From NCBI RefSeq assembly GCF_014196295.1, contig NZ_JACIDK010000004.1, forward strand, positions 248,001 to 312,000: 64,000 bases of DNA. The letters run 5' to 3'. Under the pieces are notes generated by a model that did not search any database, was not told the origin of the DNA, and saw only the letters and a program-made list of their open reading frames with translations. Source of the stretch: Phenylobacterium haematophilum. GTDB lineage: Bacteria > Pseudomonadota > Alphaproteobacteria > Caulobacterales > Caulobacteraceae. Shown piece after piece: positions 41,000 through 50,364 of this stretch; the first letter of the stretch is position 1, and each line of letters begins with the position of its first letter. Position numbers and translations under genes: made by a program.

Positions 41000-42589
41000 C
41001 TAGCCGGATATCTTCAGCGGCAGGAAGGACGTACGGCCGCCGCGATGCACCCCGACCAGGATGCTCTGACGCCCGGCCTTCTTGGCCGCGGTGACCGCCG
41101 CCGAGAACTCGGCCGCCGTAGTGACCGGCTCGCCGTTCGCTTGAACGAGGATGTCGTCCTTACGCAGGCCTCGCAACGCCGCGTCCGAGGACTGGTCGAC
41201 GCTGGCGATCAGCACGCCCTTGAAACCCGGATCGAGGTTCAGGCGCCGGCGCGAGGCTTCGTCGAGCGGAGCAAGCGCCAGACCGAGGACGACCGGCCGC
41301 TGGGCCTGGGCCTCGGGCTTGTCGCCGCCGCCGCGGTTCCCGCCGCCCTGCTGGTTGTCGTTCGCCGCGAGTTCGCGCTCGGTCGGTCGAACGCCCGAGC
41401 GGATCTCGAGATTCTTGCGCTTGCCGGCTCGCAGCACGTCCAGCCGCAATACGTCGCCCGGCTTGGCCTTGGCCACTTCGCGGGTCAGCTCGGACGAGGT
41501 CTTGACGTTGACGCCGTTCACCGAGGTGACGATGTCGCCCGACTGCAGGCCGCCCCGCTCGGACGGACCGCCAGGGGTGACATTGGCGACGATGGCGCCG
41601 CGCTGGCTCCCCATGCCTTGAGCCTCGGCCATCTCGGCGGTGAAGTTCTGGATCGAGGCGCCAATGTACCCGCGGGTGATCTTGCCCCCCGAGATCAGTT
41701 GCTTGGCGATCGAGTCGGCCACGTCGGCCGGGATGGCGAAGCCGATCCCGACCGAGCCGCCCGACGGCGAGAAGATCGCTGTGTTGACGCCGATCACGCG
41801 GCCATAAACGTCGAAGGTCGGGCCGCCCGAGTTGCCCCGGTTGATGGGCGCGTCGATCTGGATGTAGTCGACGAAGGTCTCGCCGATGTCGCGGCCGTAG
41901 GCCGAGATGATGCCGGCGGTCGCGGTGCCGCCCAGCCCGAATGGGTTGCCGACGGTGATGACCCAGTCGCCGACGCGCGGCTTGCCGGCGTTCTCGAAGT
42001 TCACATACGGAAAGCCGCTGCCCTTGACCTTGAGGACAGCCAGATCGGTCCCCTCGTCGCGGCCGACGACCACGGCGTCCAACTCGCGCTCGTCCTTGAG
42101 CACGACCTTGATCTCCTTCGCGTTCTCGACGACGTGATTGTTGGTGACGATGTAGCCGTCGCCCGAGATGAAGAAGCCCGAGCCCGAGGATTGCTGGCTG
42201 GGCAAGCGCGGCTGACCACGGCCCTGCCCCTGTTGGCCTTGTTGGCCCTCCTCGTCGTCACCGCCGCCGCCCGGCGGCTGGCGCGGAACGATGTCGAACG
42301 GGAAGTTCTCGAAGCCCGGCACTCGGCGCAGGGCCGAGGGGTCAACGTCAGAGGTGACGTTGATCGAGACCACGGCAGGCGAGACCTTTTCGAAGATGTC
42401 GGCGAAGGAGAGCGGCGCGCCCGGCGGCGGGGCGAAGATCGGCGCGGTCGACGTGCGCATCAGCAGGCTGCGCTCGACGCTGGAATCGGCACGCGGCTGG
42501 TCCGCGAGGTTAGCGCCGGCGAGAGCCGCAGTCGCGACGCCGACGCCCGCCAGCGCGCCGAGGAGATAACCGGTCTTCTTCGAGGTCAT
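41000..42589 (-). CDS. degP: DegP/HtrA-family periplasmic serine protease
   Basis: The 529-residue protein has an N-terminal hydrophobic export or anchor segment (TGYLLGALAGVGVATAALAG) and a trypsin-like domain. The catalytic His is in YIVTNNHVVENA, the Asp in EGTDLAVLKV and the Ser in NRGNSGGPTF. Two PDZ domains follow (about 275-370 and 425-520). A Gln/Gly-rich loop (GGDDEEGQQGQQGQGRGQP) lies before the His. It degrades or refolds misfolded periplasmic proteins. The gene leads an operon with a two-component system that may sense the same stress. Confidence 0.93.
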   Translation of the reverse strand: MTSKKTGYLLGALAGVGVATAALAGANLADQPRADSSVERSLLMRTSTAPIFAPPPGAPLSFADIFEKVSPAVVSINVTSDVDPSALRRVPGFENFPFDIVPRQPPGGGGDDEEGQQGQQGQGRGQPRLPSQQSSGSGFFISGDGYIVTNNHVVENAKEIKVVLKDERELDAVVVGRDEGTDLAVLKVKGSGFPYVNFENAGKPRVGDWVITVGNPFGLGGTATAGIISAYGRDIGETFVDYIQIDAPINRGNSGGPTFDVYGRVIGVNTAIFSPSGGSVGIGFAIPADVADSIAKQLISGGKITRGYIGASIQNFTAEMAEAQGMGSQRGAIVANVTPGGPSERGGLQSGDIVTSVNGVNVKTSSELTREVAKAKPGDVLRLDVLRAGKRKNLEIRSGVRPTERELAANDNQQGGGNRGGGDKPEAQAQRPVVLGLALAPLDEASRRRLNLDPGFKGVLIASVDQSSDAALRGLRKDDILVQANGEPVTTAAEFSAAVTAAKKAGRQSILVGVHRGGRTSFLPLKISG

Positions 42590-42749
42590 AAGCCTTCAAT
42601 TTCCCTGTGGGCGCCCGGGGTCAGATAGCACGGGCACGTCCCCGACAACCTATGTTCGATGCCAAAGAGCGCAACGTCTCTCAAGTTACGTTTAGGTCAC
42701 GCTCGGCTCTTCATAGCGTTCAATGTTTGGCGCAATCTTGTCACGCTGC

Positions 42750-43187
42750 TCAATCGCGCGACAGGTCGTCCAGCCGCGCCGCTTCTTCGGGCGATAGCGC
42801 CTCGTCGGCCGGCCGGTTCCGCAGGGTACGGAACAACAGCCACAGTCCCAGCAGCACCACCGCCAGCGGGGCTCCCCAGAGCGCGGCGTTGCCCAGCGAG
42901 AAGGCCGGCTTGAGCAGCACGAATTCGCCGTAGCGATCGGTCAGGTGCTTGCGGACCTCGGCGTCGGTCTTGCCAGCCTTTACCTCGTCGCGCACAAGCC
43001 GGCGCAGGTCGGCGGCCAGTTCAGCGTTGGAGTCGTCGATCGACTCGTTCTGGCAGACCAGGCAGCGGACCTCGCGGAAGAGTTCGCGCGCACGCGCCTC
43101 TTGCGCCGGGTCCGGCAGCCGCTCGGCCGGATCGGAGGCCGCGGCGATGCAGAGCATCGCGCCCACGATCGCCGCCAACCGCTTCAT
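42750..43187 (-). CDS. ccmH: Cytochrome c biogenesis protein CcmH
   Basis: The 145-residue protein has a signal peptide, the thiol motif CLVCQNESI (CxxC), a three-helix part (LAADLRRLVRDEVKAGKTDAE, RYGEFVLLKP) and one C-terminal membrane helix (LAVVLLGLWLLFRTLRN). It keeps apocytochrome c thiols reduced for heme attachment by CcmF. It overlaps the end of ccmF by four bases. Confidence 0.95.
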   Translation of the reverse strand: MKRLAAIVGAMLCIAAASDPAERLPDPAQEARARELFREVRCLVCQNESIDDSNAELAADLRRLVRDEVKAGKTDAEVRKHLTDRYGEFVLLKPAFSLGNAALWGAPLAVVLLGLWLLFRTLRNRPADEALSPEEAARLDDLSRD

Positions 43188-45160
43188 GCCGCCACCGCCT
43201 GCTGCTTGCGCCCGGCGCCCAGGCGCAGGCGGCGGTCGGAAAGAGAGACCACTCCGCCGAGCGCCATAATCCCCGGCCCGATGAAGATCAGCAGCGCCCA
43301 GGGGTTCCAGTAGCCGCGCACCAGCCAGACAGGCTCGCCGGCGGCGTCGCGACGCTCGCCGAGCACGACGTAGAGGTGGTCGAGACCGCGAGTGCAGATC
43401 GCCACTTCGGTCGTGGTCTGGCCGCCAGCTGGGTAGAACCGGCGCTCGGGCTTGGGCGTGCAGATTTGCGCATCGCCCTTGAAGGCGCGCAGCAGGCCGC
43501 GTTCAGCCTCGTAGTTAGGGCCTTCGACGCCGCGGATGTCGTCAAGCACCAGGCTGTACTCGCCGAGGTTCAGCCGCCCGCCGATCGGCAGGGTCTCGGC
43601 CGCCTCGAGCTTCCAACCGGTCTCGAAGCAGGCTCCGAGCACGAAGACGCCGAGGCCCAAATGCGCCAGGGTCATGCCCCACGCCCCCCGCGGCAGACCG
43701 ATGAGCCGCCGCCAGGATTCAGCGGCCGGCGCACGGAACATGCGGGTGCGTTCGGCCAGTTCGACCAGCGCCCCGATCACCAGCCAGGCGCCCATCGCCA
43801 CCCCGGCCGCCGAGAACGCCTTGCGCGGGCTGATCAGGGCGTAGGCGGCTAGGCCGCAGCCGACCGCGATCAGCGCCGCCAACCACAGCCGCTGAACGAC
43901 GCCTGTAAGGTCGCCGCGCTTCCACGCCAGCAACGGGCCGGCCGGCAGCAGGATCGCCAGGGCGGCCATCAGCGGCGTGAAGGTCAGGTTGAAGAACGGC
44001 GGGCCGACCGAGATCGCCTCGCCGGTCGCCGCCTCGCGCATCAGCGGATAGAGCGTGCCCAGCAACACGGTGGCCGTGGCCGCGGCCAGCAGGATGTTGT
44101 TCAGCACCAGCGCGCTCTCGCGGCTCACCGGGGCGAAGACCCCGCCGCGGGCGAACAACGGGGCGCGCCAGGCGAACAGGGCGAAGCCGGCGCCGGCCGT
44201 GACGCCTAGAATGGTCAACAGCAGCACGCCGCGGGTGGGATCGACCGCAAAGGCGTGCACCGATGTCAGCACGCCCGAGCGCACAAGGAAGGCGCCTAGC
44301 ATCGAGAAGGTGAACGCCGCCAACGCCAGGAACACTGTCCAGCCAGCCAGCGCTCCACGCTTTTCGGTAACGATGGCCGAGTGCAGCAGGGCGGCTGCGA
44401 TCAGCCAAGGCATGAAGCTGGCGTTCTCGACAGGGTCCCAGAACCACCAACCGCCCCAGCCGAGTTCGTAGTAGGCCCAGAACGAGCCGAGCGTGATGCC
44501 GACGGTCAGGGCGCTCCAGGCCGCAAGGGTCCAGGGCCGCACCCAGCGCGCCCAGGCCGCGTCAACGCGGCCCTCGATCAAGGCCGCGACCGCGAAAGAG
44601 AACACCACCGACATGCCGACGTAGCCGACATAGAGCGCCGGCGGGTGGAAGGCGAGCGCCGGGTCCTGCAGCAGCGGATTGAGCGAGCGGCCCTCCACCG
44701 GCGCATTGATGACGCGGTTGAACGGGTTGGAAGCGAAGACCGTGTAGGCGAGAAACACTACGCCCAGTAGGCCCTGCACCGAGATGGTCAGGGTTTTGAG
44801 GCCCGCCGGGAGATCACGGCCGTAGAGCGCGACGGCTGCGCCGCAACCAGTCAACGCCAAGCACCACAGCAGCATCGATCCTTCGTGGCTGCCCCAGGTT
44901 CCGGCCACCCGATACAGCAGCGGCTTGGCGGTGTGCGAATTGGCCGCGACGTTGGCGACCGAGAAGTCCGAGGTCACGAACGCATACATCAACGCCGCGA
45001 AGGCGACGAGCAGCGCAACGAACGCGCCGATCGCCGCGCCCTGGCCCGCGCCGGACATCACCGGCGAGCGCCGCCAGCGGGCCAAGCCCCCGGCCAGCGC
45101 CTGAGCGACAGACAGCGCCAGGGCCAGCGCCAGCGAGAACGCCCCGATTTCGACGATCAT
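43184..45160 (-). CDS. ccmF: Heme lyase CcmF
   Basis: The 658-residue membrane protein has many helices and the WWD heme-handling motif GWGGWWFWDPVENASFMPWL, plus WGSHEGSMLLW. It transfers heme from CcmE to apocytochrome c in the periplasm. The ATG at 45160 overlaps the ccmE stop as ATGA; longer in-frame extensions would run into ccmE. Confidence 0.95.
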   Translation of the reverse strand: MIVEIGAFSLALALALSVAQALAGGLARWRRSPVMSGAGQGAAIGAFVALLVAFAALMYAFVTSDFSVANVAANSHTAKPLLYRVAGTWGSHEGSMLLWCLALTGCGAAVALYGRDLPAGLKTLTISVQGLLGVVFLAYTVFASNPFNRVINAPVEGRSLNPLLQDPALAFHPPALYVGYVGMSVVFSFAVAALIEGRVDAAWARWVRPWTLAAWSALTVGITLGSFWAYYELGWGGWWFWDPVENASFMPWLIAAALLHSAIVTEKRGALAGWTVFLALAAFTFSMLGAFLVRSGVLTSVHAFAVDPTRGVLLLTILGVTAGAGFALFAWRAPLFARGGVFAPVSRESALVLNNILLAAATATVLLGTLYPLMREAATGEAISVGPPFFNLTFTPLMAALAILLPAGPLLAWKRGDLTGVVQRLWLAALIAVGCGLAAYALISPRKAFSAAGVAMGAWLVIGALVELAERTRMFRAPAAESWRRLIGLPRGAWGMTLAHLGLGVFVLGACFETGWKLEAAETLPIGGRLNLGEYSLVLDDIRGVEGPNYEAERGLLRAFKGDAQICTPKPERRFYPAGGQTTTEVAICTRGLDHLYVVLGERRDAAGEPVWLVRGYWNPWALLIFIGPGIMALGGVVSLSDRRLRLGAGRKQQAVAA

Positions 45161-45654
45161 CGTGCGGCCGGTTCCGCCGAATAGCTGGGCGCCGGCGCGC
45201 CTTCGCCGCGCCACTCGCCCTGCTCCTTGATGGCCTTGGCGACCTCGCGAGGCATGTACTTCTCGTCGTGTTTGGCCAGCACCTGCTTGGCCTTGAAGTC
45301 GCCGTCGGCCTGGAATGCGCCGGTGGCGACGATCCCCTGGCCTTCACGGAACAGGTCCGGCAGATCGCCCGAATAGCTGACCCTGGTGGTCGCCAGCTGG
45401 TCCGCAACCACGAACTCCACGCGGCCGTCGGGATGCTTGACGACGCTGCCCGGCTGCACGAGCCCGCCCAACTGGATCGAACGGCCGACCGGCGGCTTCG
45501 CCTCGGCCGCCTGGGCCGGAGTGTAGAAGAACGAAATCGAGTCCGAGAGACCCCAAAGGGTCAGGCCGACGGCGAGGCCCAACACGGGCGCGATAGCCGC
45601 GACCAGATAGAGACGTCGACGCGCTTTCGGAGATTTGGGCAGCCAGCCGCTCAT
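45157..45654 (-). CDS. ccmE: Heme chaperone CcmE
   Basis: The 165-residue protein has one N-terminal membrane anchor (LYLVAAIAPVLGLAVGLTLWGL) and an OB-fold domain. The heme-binding His is in VLAKHDEKYMPREV, preceded by GDLPDLFREGQGIVATG. It ferries heme covalently to CcmF. Confidence 0.96.
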   Translation of the reverse strand: MSGWLPKSPKARRRLYLVAAIAPVLGLAVGLTLWGLSDSISFFYTPAQAAEAKPPVGRSIQLGGLVQPGSVVKHPDGRVEFVVADQLATTRVSYSGDLPDLFREGQGIVATGAFQADGDFKAKQVLAKHDEKYMPREVAKAIKEQGEWRGEGAPAPSYSAEPAAR

Positions 45655-46727
45655 CGCATCGGTTCCGTCTTCGCCGCCAGGTCCAGCGCCTTGAGGATAT
45701 CGGCCTTGCCGGCGTATCGCGCCTTGGCTTCCGTCAAAGTCGCATCTCGTTTAGCGGCGTCGCCGAGGACGGCGTACGAACGGACGAGCCGCACCCAGCC
45801 TTCGGGATCGTCGGGCTCGGCCTCGAGCTTGGCGGCGAGGCTGGCGACCATGCCTTGCACGGCGGCCATCTGGTCGTTGTCGAACTTCGGCGCCGGCGCG
45901 CCTTCCGCCTCGGCGATGACCTGCTGTACTGCGGCGCGGCGGGGATCAGTCGCCGGCAGTTCCGCGGCGAGCGCACGCCAGGCGGCCAGACCCTCGGCGC
46001 GCTGGCCGCCGGCGACTTGAGCGCGGGCGAGATGGAAGCGGGCGCTGACCGACTTCGGGTCGCGCTTCACGGCCTCCTGGAAAGCGCGCTGTGCCTGCGG
46101 CGAAACCTCGCCCTGCATCTGCACGACCAGCACCTCGCCCAGGCCTTCCCATAGATCGGCGCGATTCGGAGCCAGCTCGATCGCGCGGCGCAGCGCACGC
46201 GCGGCGGAGTCGGGATTGTCGGAGGCCATCTCGGCCTGGGCCAGGAAGCTGTAGGCCTCCGGATCGCCACCGCGCTCGGCGATCAGCGACTTCAGCACCA
46301 CCGCCATTTCGGGCGGGGTCAGTTCCGAGGGATCGGCGCCGCGCCAGGCGGCGACCCGCGCCTTGAACGGCTGGTCCCCCATGCCCGGGGAGCCGACGGC
46401 GAAGTAGAGTCCAAGCGCCAACAGCGGCGTCAGGGCCGCGAACGCCAGCACGGTCTTGCGTTGCGAGAGATCGACGGTCCACGGCGCGGCCGTCGCGTCA
46501 GAGGCCCCCAGCAGTCGGCGCGCGGCCTCAGCATGGGCGACGGCGCGTTCCGAAGCCGGAATCAGGCCGCGGTCGGCGAGGTCGTCGATTTCGCGAAGCT
46601 GGCGGCGGTAGACCGCCGCGGTCGGATCATCGGCGCCGGCGAGCGCCGCCACGCGGGCCGATTTCCAGAGGACGAGACCGGCGCAGAGCGCAGAAAGCAC
46701 GCCCGCAACCACCCAGAACGCGATCAT
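45651..46727 (-). CDS. ccmI: Cytochrome c biogenesis protein CcmI
   Basis: The 358-residue protein begins with a membrane helix (MIAFWVVAGVLSALCAGLVLW) and a cytoplasmic loop with RQLREIDDLADRGLI. A second helix (KTVLAFAALTPLLALGLYFAV) and a periplasmic part with TPR-like repeats (AERGGDPEAYSFLAQAEMA and following) come next. It presents apocytochrome c to the heme lyase complex. It overlaps ccmE by four bases. Confidence 0.93.
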   Translation of the reverse strand: MIAFWVVAGVLSALCAGLVLWKSARVAALAGADDPTAAVYRRQLREIDDLADRGLIPASERAVAHAEAARRLLGASDATAAPWTVDLSQRKTVLAFAALTPLLALGLYFAVGSPGMGDQPFKARVAAWRGADPSELTPPEMAVVLKSLIAERGGDPEAYSFLAQAEMASDNPDSAARALRRAIELAPNRADLWEGLGEVLVVQMQGEVSPQAQRAFQEAVKRDPKSVSARFHLARAQVAGGQRAEGLAAWRALAAELPATDPRRAAVQQVIAEAEGAPAPKFDNDQMAAVQGMVASLAAKLEAEPDDPEGWVRLVRSYAVLGDAAKRDATLTEAKARYAGKADILKALDLAAKTEPMR

Positions 46728-46797
46728 GGCGCGGCTTTAGCCGAAAGACGCCGGCAGTTCCACAGGTCCGATCCGCGCAGGCCCATTTCAAGCCGGG

Positions 46798-48189
46798 TTA
46801 GAGCGGCCGGGCGGGGTCTTCCCAGGCCGGGCGGGGCGCCGTCAGCGCCCCGAACGCGCTGGCTGCACGACGGCGAACGATCTCGCGCGCTCGCGGTTCG
46901 TGAATCAGGCCGGCGAACTCCGCGGCGATCTGCAATCTTAGCGCGGCGATTTCGCGATCCGCCTCCCCTTCCCGCACGCGGGCCAGCACGTCTTCCACGT
47001 ACTGGTCGAGCGCCTCGCCAGCGGCCTCCATCACTTTTGCGCGGGTGGAGGCGAACCCGCCATAGTTGGCGCTGGCGCGGATGCCCTCGGCGAAGCTGAG
47101 CAGGCTGCGGCAACGTTCCACGTGACCTTGATCAGGCGGCGAGCCCAGCTCAGGTTCCGTGACCAGGGCCCGCGCCACCCGCACCTTCTGACTCGGCAGG
47201 GCAGCCAACTGCAGCCGCGGCAGTTCTCGAAGCCGCTTCTCGACGACTGAAGCCAGCGACTGCTTCTGCTTCTGGATCCGGCCGCCCCAGCCGCCCTCAC
47301 GCCCGAGATCGATGGCGTTCTCCAGCTCGGCGACCTGCAAGGTGAGAATTTCGACCGTGGCCGCGGCGGCCTCGCCGGCGGGCGCGCCCCCGTTCAGGTC
47401 GAAGGCCGCCACAGACCTCAGGTTCGCGTCGACCGTGTCCATCAGCCGGGTGGCGAACGAGGCCAGCTCCGATCCCGACAGATAGCTCTCGGTCGGGTGA
47501 TCCATGACCGCCGAGACGATCCGCAGGATGGTCCAGGGCTCGGCGAGCTGAGCGCCGAGCATCTCGAAGAATCGCGGACCAGCGTCCTCGCCCGCGCGGC
47601 AGGCGTCACGATAGGCCAGCCGCGCAGCGGCCGCCCGTTCCTGCGTCGTACGGCTGATCCAGTCGGGGAGTTTCTCCGTCGCTCGGCGCACGACCGGCGA
47701 CATGACCAGGCAGGTGCGCAACGCCGCGCCGCCCCCCGGTCGGTCGGTCTCGATGACGTCCAGCGCAGCCATAATGTCCCGCTGGGTGCGCGCCTCGAGC
47801 TCCTCCACCAGTCGGGCGGTCAGTCGATCAAACGCCTCGTTCGACGTTACGCCGGGCTCGTAGTCGGCCATGGCCAGCGCCGCTGTTGCGACGTCCTCGG
47901 CCGCGACGTCGCGCAGGCCGCGCCAGAGCATCGGCAGGGCGCGCGGCGGGAAGGCCAGGCGATCGGGGTCGCCCCGTCGGTCGATGAACAACGGCGCGAC
48001 CGGCTGGAGAGCCTTGTTGCGCAAGTTGCGCTCGGCCACCTCGGCCTCGACAACTCGGCGCACGCCGGCCAGGGCCGTGTCGCCCTCCGCCGCCGCCAGC
48101 GCGTTGCGCAGGCCGCTGATGACCTTGTCAGGCGCCCCGGCCACAAGGGTGCGGACGATGTCGATCTTGGCGTCGGGCAGGCCGGCCAT
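46798..48189 (-). CDS. DUF2336 protein
   Basis: The 463-residue protein is all-helical, with the LADIDF-like and Arg-rich repeats of DUF2336: TLVAGAPDKVISGLRNALAA, ERNLRNKALQPVAPLFIDRR and GEADREIAALRLQIA. Such proteins are common in Caulobacterales; their function is unknown. I chose the ATG at 48187-48189; a GTG at 48216 would add nine residues but its Shine-Dalgarno match is only two bases away. A second DUF2336 gene begins at 62984. Confidence 0.6.
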   Translation of the reverse strand: MAGLPDAKIDIVRTLVAGAPDKVISGLRNALAAAEGDTALAGVRRVVEAEVAERNLRNKALQPVAPLFIDRRGDPDRLAFPPRALPMLWRGLRDVAAEDVATAALAMADYEPGVTSNEAFDRLTARLVEELEARTQRDIMAALDVIETDRPGGGAALRTCLVMSPVVRRATEKLPDWISRTTQERAAAARLAYRDACRAGEDAGPRFFEMLGAQLAEPWTILRIVSAVMDHPTESYLSGSELASFATRLMDTVDANLRSVAAFDLNGGAPAGEAAAATVEILTLQVAELENAIDLGREGGWGGRIQKQKQSLASVVEKRLRELPRLQLAALPSQKVRVARALVTEPELGSPPDQGHVERCRSLLSFAEGIRASANYGGFASTRAKVMEAAGEALDQYVEDVLARVREGEADREIAALRLQIAAEFAGLIHEPRAREIVRRRAASAFGALTAPRPAWEDPARPL

Positions 48190-48278
48190 TTGGGAAAGCG
48201 CTCCAAGCGGGCGCACTTCTCCCGCACAGCCAGACCATCGCGCCGTCGAGTTAAGGCTTTACGAAAAGTCCTGCAAAA

Positions 48279-49667
48279 TCAGGCTTCAGCCCGCGGCAGA
48301 TCCAACTCAACCAGAAGCCCGCCAAGCCGAGCTTCCCCCAACTTGAGCGAGCCGCCATAGGCCCGCGCCAACTCGTCGATGATCGACAGGCCCAGGCCCG
48401 ATCCTGGCGCGCTTTCATCGAGCCTCGCCCCGCGGCGCACGACGGCTTCGCGCTCTTGCGGGGTGAGTCCCGCCCCGTCGTCCTCGACGGTCAGGCGCAA
48501 GCGCTCGCCCGGCGCCGCGTCGGCGCGGACGCGGACCTTGCCTTTGCACCACTTGCCGGCGTTCTCCATTGCGTTGCCCGCCAGCTCCAGCAGGTCCTGG
48601 CGCTCGCCGAGGAAATAGAGGTCGTCGTCGGCGTCCCAATAGATCTCGACGCCCTTGTCCAGGAAGATGCGCTCGAGAGTGCGCGAGAGCTCGTCAAGCA
48701 CGTCCGCCACCGACGTCCGCTCTCCCGAGCCCTGGGTGCGGGCCGCGGCGCGGGCCCGGCGCAGGTGGTGATCGACCTGCATGCGCATCGCCTCGGCCTG
48801 GCTCTCGACCACCTCGGCCAGCGGGCCGCCGGTCTGGCGAGCCTCGGTCAGCATCACCGACAGCGGCGTCTTCAGCGCGTGAGCGAGGTTGCCGACATGG
48901 GTTCGCTGCCGCTCGACGACCTCCTGGTTGTGGGCCAGCAGAGCGTTGAGCTCATCGGCCAGCGGCGACAGTTCGCTCGGATAGGCCCGCTGCACCCGCT
49001 CGGCCTTGCCGCGGCGCACTGAAGCCACCTCGCGGCGCAGCGCGAAGAGCGGGTTGAGACCGACCCGGACCTGGATGACCACGGCGGCGATCATTCCGAC
49101 CGCGAGCAACGCGAAGGCGATGGCCGTGGCGGTGATGAAGCCGCGGACGTCACGGTCGACGGGGCTGCGGTCCTCGGCCGCCATGAACACCACCGGCGCG
49201 GCGCGGCCCGGCAACTTGGCCTGGGTCGCCATCGCCCGCAGGGGCTCGTTGAGCGGTCCGAAGGTGTCGTAGGAAATCGGCTGGCCAGGCTTGGCGTCCA
49301 GGCGACCCACTATGTCCGTCGGCGACTTCAGCTCGCTGTCCCAAAGGGAGCGCGAGCGCACCAGCACGCGCAGCTTGCCGCCGTCTCCCGGCTCGGCGAT
49401 CTGCCAGTACTTGCCGGAGAACGCGCGCAGAGCTCGTAGGTCAGTCAGCGCTGGCGCCACGACCTGGCCCTTTTCGGCGATGGTCGTACCTGCGGTCAGG
49501 TTGTCGATCAGTTCGGAGAGGCCCTGGTCGAAACGGCGCAGCGCGGCCTGCTGGAACAGCAGCGCCAGCACCAGCGCGCAGACGACCAGAACGGCCAGGC
49601 TCCAGCCCGCGGCCAGGATCACCAGACGCCTGACGAGCGAAGGCTGGCCGAGCGTCGGCATGGTCAC
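48279..49667 (-). CDS. Sensor histidine kinase (PhoQ/FeuQ-like)
   Basis: The 462-residue protein has two transmembrane helices (about 12-33 and 175-197) with a periplasmic domain between them, HAMP, HisKA with HVGNLAHALKTPLSVMLTEA, and HATPase with GNAMENAGKW, VEDDGAGLTPQE and GSGLGLSIID. The HALKTPL phospho-acceptor box is typical of the PhoQ class. The start GTG overlaps the regulator stop codon as GTGA. Confidence 0.9.
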   Translation of the reverse strand: MTMPTLGQPSLVRRLVILAAGWSLAVLVVCALVLALLFQQAALRRFDQGLSELIDNLTAGTTIAEKGQVVAPALTDLRALRAFSGKYWQIAEPGDGGKLRVLVRSRSLWDSELKSPTDIVGRLDAKPGQPISYDTFGPLNEPLRAMATQAKLPGRAAPVVFMAAEDRSPVDRDVRGFITATAIAFALLAVGMIAAVVIQVRVGLNPLFALRREVASVRRGKAERVQRAYPSELSPLADELNALLAHNQEVVERQRTHVGNLAHALKTPLSVMLTEARQTGGPLAEVVESQAEAMRMQVDHHLRRARAAARTQGSGERTSVADVLDELSRTLERIFLDKGVEIYWDADDDLYFLGERQDLLELAGNAMENAGKWCKGKVRVRADAAPGERLRLTVEDDGAGLTPQEREAVVRRGARLDESAPGSGLGLSIIDELARAYGGSLKLGEARLGGLLVELDLPRAEA

Positions 49668-50356
49668 GAGCCGGCCGCCCCGCCCCCCAATTCCTCGGCC
49701 GGAGCGGTCAGCCGATAGCCGAGGCCGCGGACGGTCTCGATCCGGTCTGCGCCGATCTTCTTGCGCAGACGGCCGATGAACACCTCAATGGTGTTGGAGT
49801 CGCGATCAAAGTCCTGGTCATAGAGGTGCTCGACCAGTTCGGTACGGCTGATCACCCGCCCCTGATGCATCATCAAATAGTGCAGAAGGCGGTATTCGAG
49901 GGAGGTGAGCCGCAGCGGCTCACCATTGACGCTAGCGCGGGCGGCGCGCGGGTCGAGGCGCAGGCCGCCGAGCGACAGGCTAGGCGCGGCGTGGCCCGCC
50001 GAACGGCGCAGCAGCGCCCGCAGCCGAGCCAGCAACTCCTCGGTGTGGAACGGCTTGGTCAGGTAGTCGTCCGCGCCCGCGTCGAACCCGGCGACCTTCT
50101 CGCTCCAGGCGCCGCGCGCGGTGAGGATAAGCACCGGCACAGCCATGCTCTCGCGCCGCCAGCGCTCCAGCACGGATACGCCGTCGACCTTGGGTAGGCC
50201 GAGATCCAGGATCACCGCGTCATAGGGTTCGGTCTCGCCCAGGAACTGGGCCTCTTCGCCGTCGGCGGCGTGGTCCACCGCATAGCCGGCGTCGCCGAGC
50301 GCCGCCTTGAGCTGGCGCGACAGATCCGGATCGTCCTCGACCAGTAGAATACGCAT
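49664..50356 (-). CDS. OmpR-family response regulator (PhoP/FeuP-like)
   Basis: The 230-residue protein has the receiver Asp51 in VILDLGLPKVDG and a winged helix with LTSLEYRLLHYLMMHQGRVI, SNTIEVFIGRLRKKI and VRGLGYRL. A longer in-frame version exists, but MRILLVEDD at 50356 is the conserved beginning and lies 8 bases after the PepSY gene stop. With the kinase and the PepSY protein it forms one operon. Confidence 0.93.
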   Translation of the reverse strand: MRILLVEDDPDLSRQLKAALGDAGYAVDHAADGEEAQFLGETEPYDAVILDLGLPKVDGVSVLERWRRESMAVPVLILTARGAWSEKVAGFDAGADDYLTKPFHTEELLARLRALLRRSAGHAAPSLSLGGLRLDPRAARASVNGEPLRLTSLEYRLLHYLMMHQGRVISRTELVEHLYDQDFDRDSNTIEVFIGRLRKKIGADRIETVRGLGYRLTAPAEELGGGAAGS

Positions 50357-50364
50357 GGAACTCC

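Noticed and set aside
40928..42628. Open frame of 566 codons antisense to degP
   Set aside because: It mirrors degP, whose catalytic triad and PDZ domains are clear.
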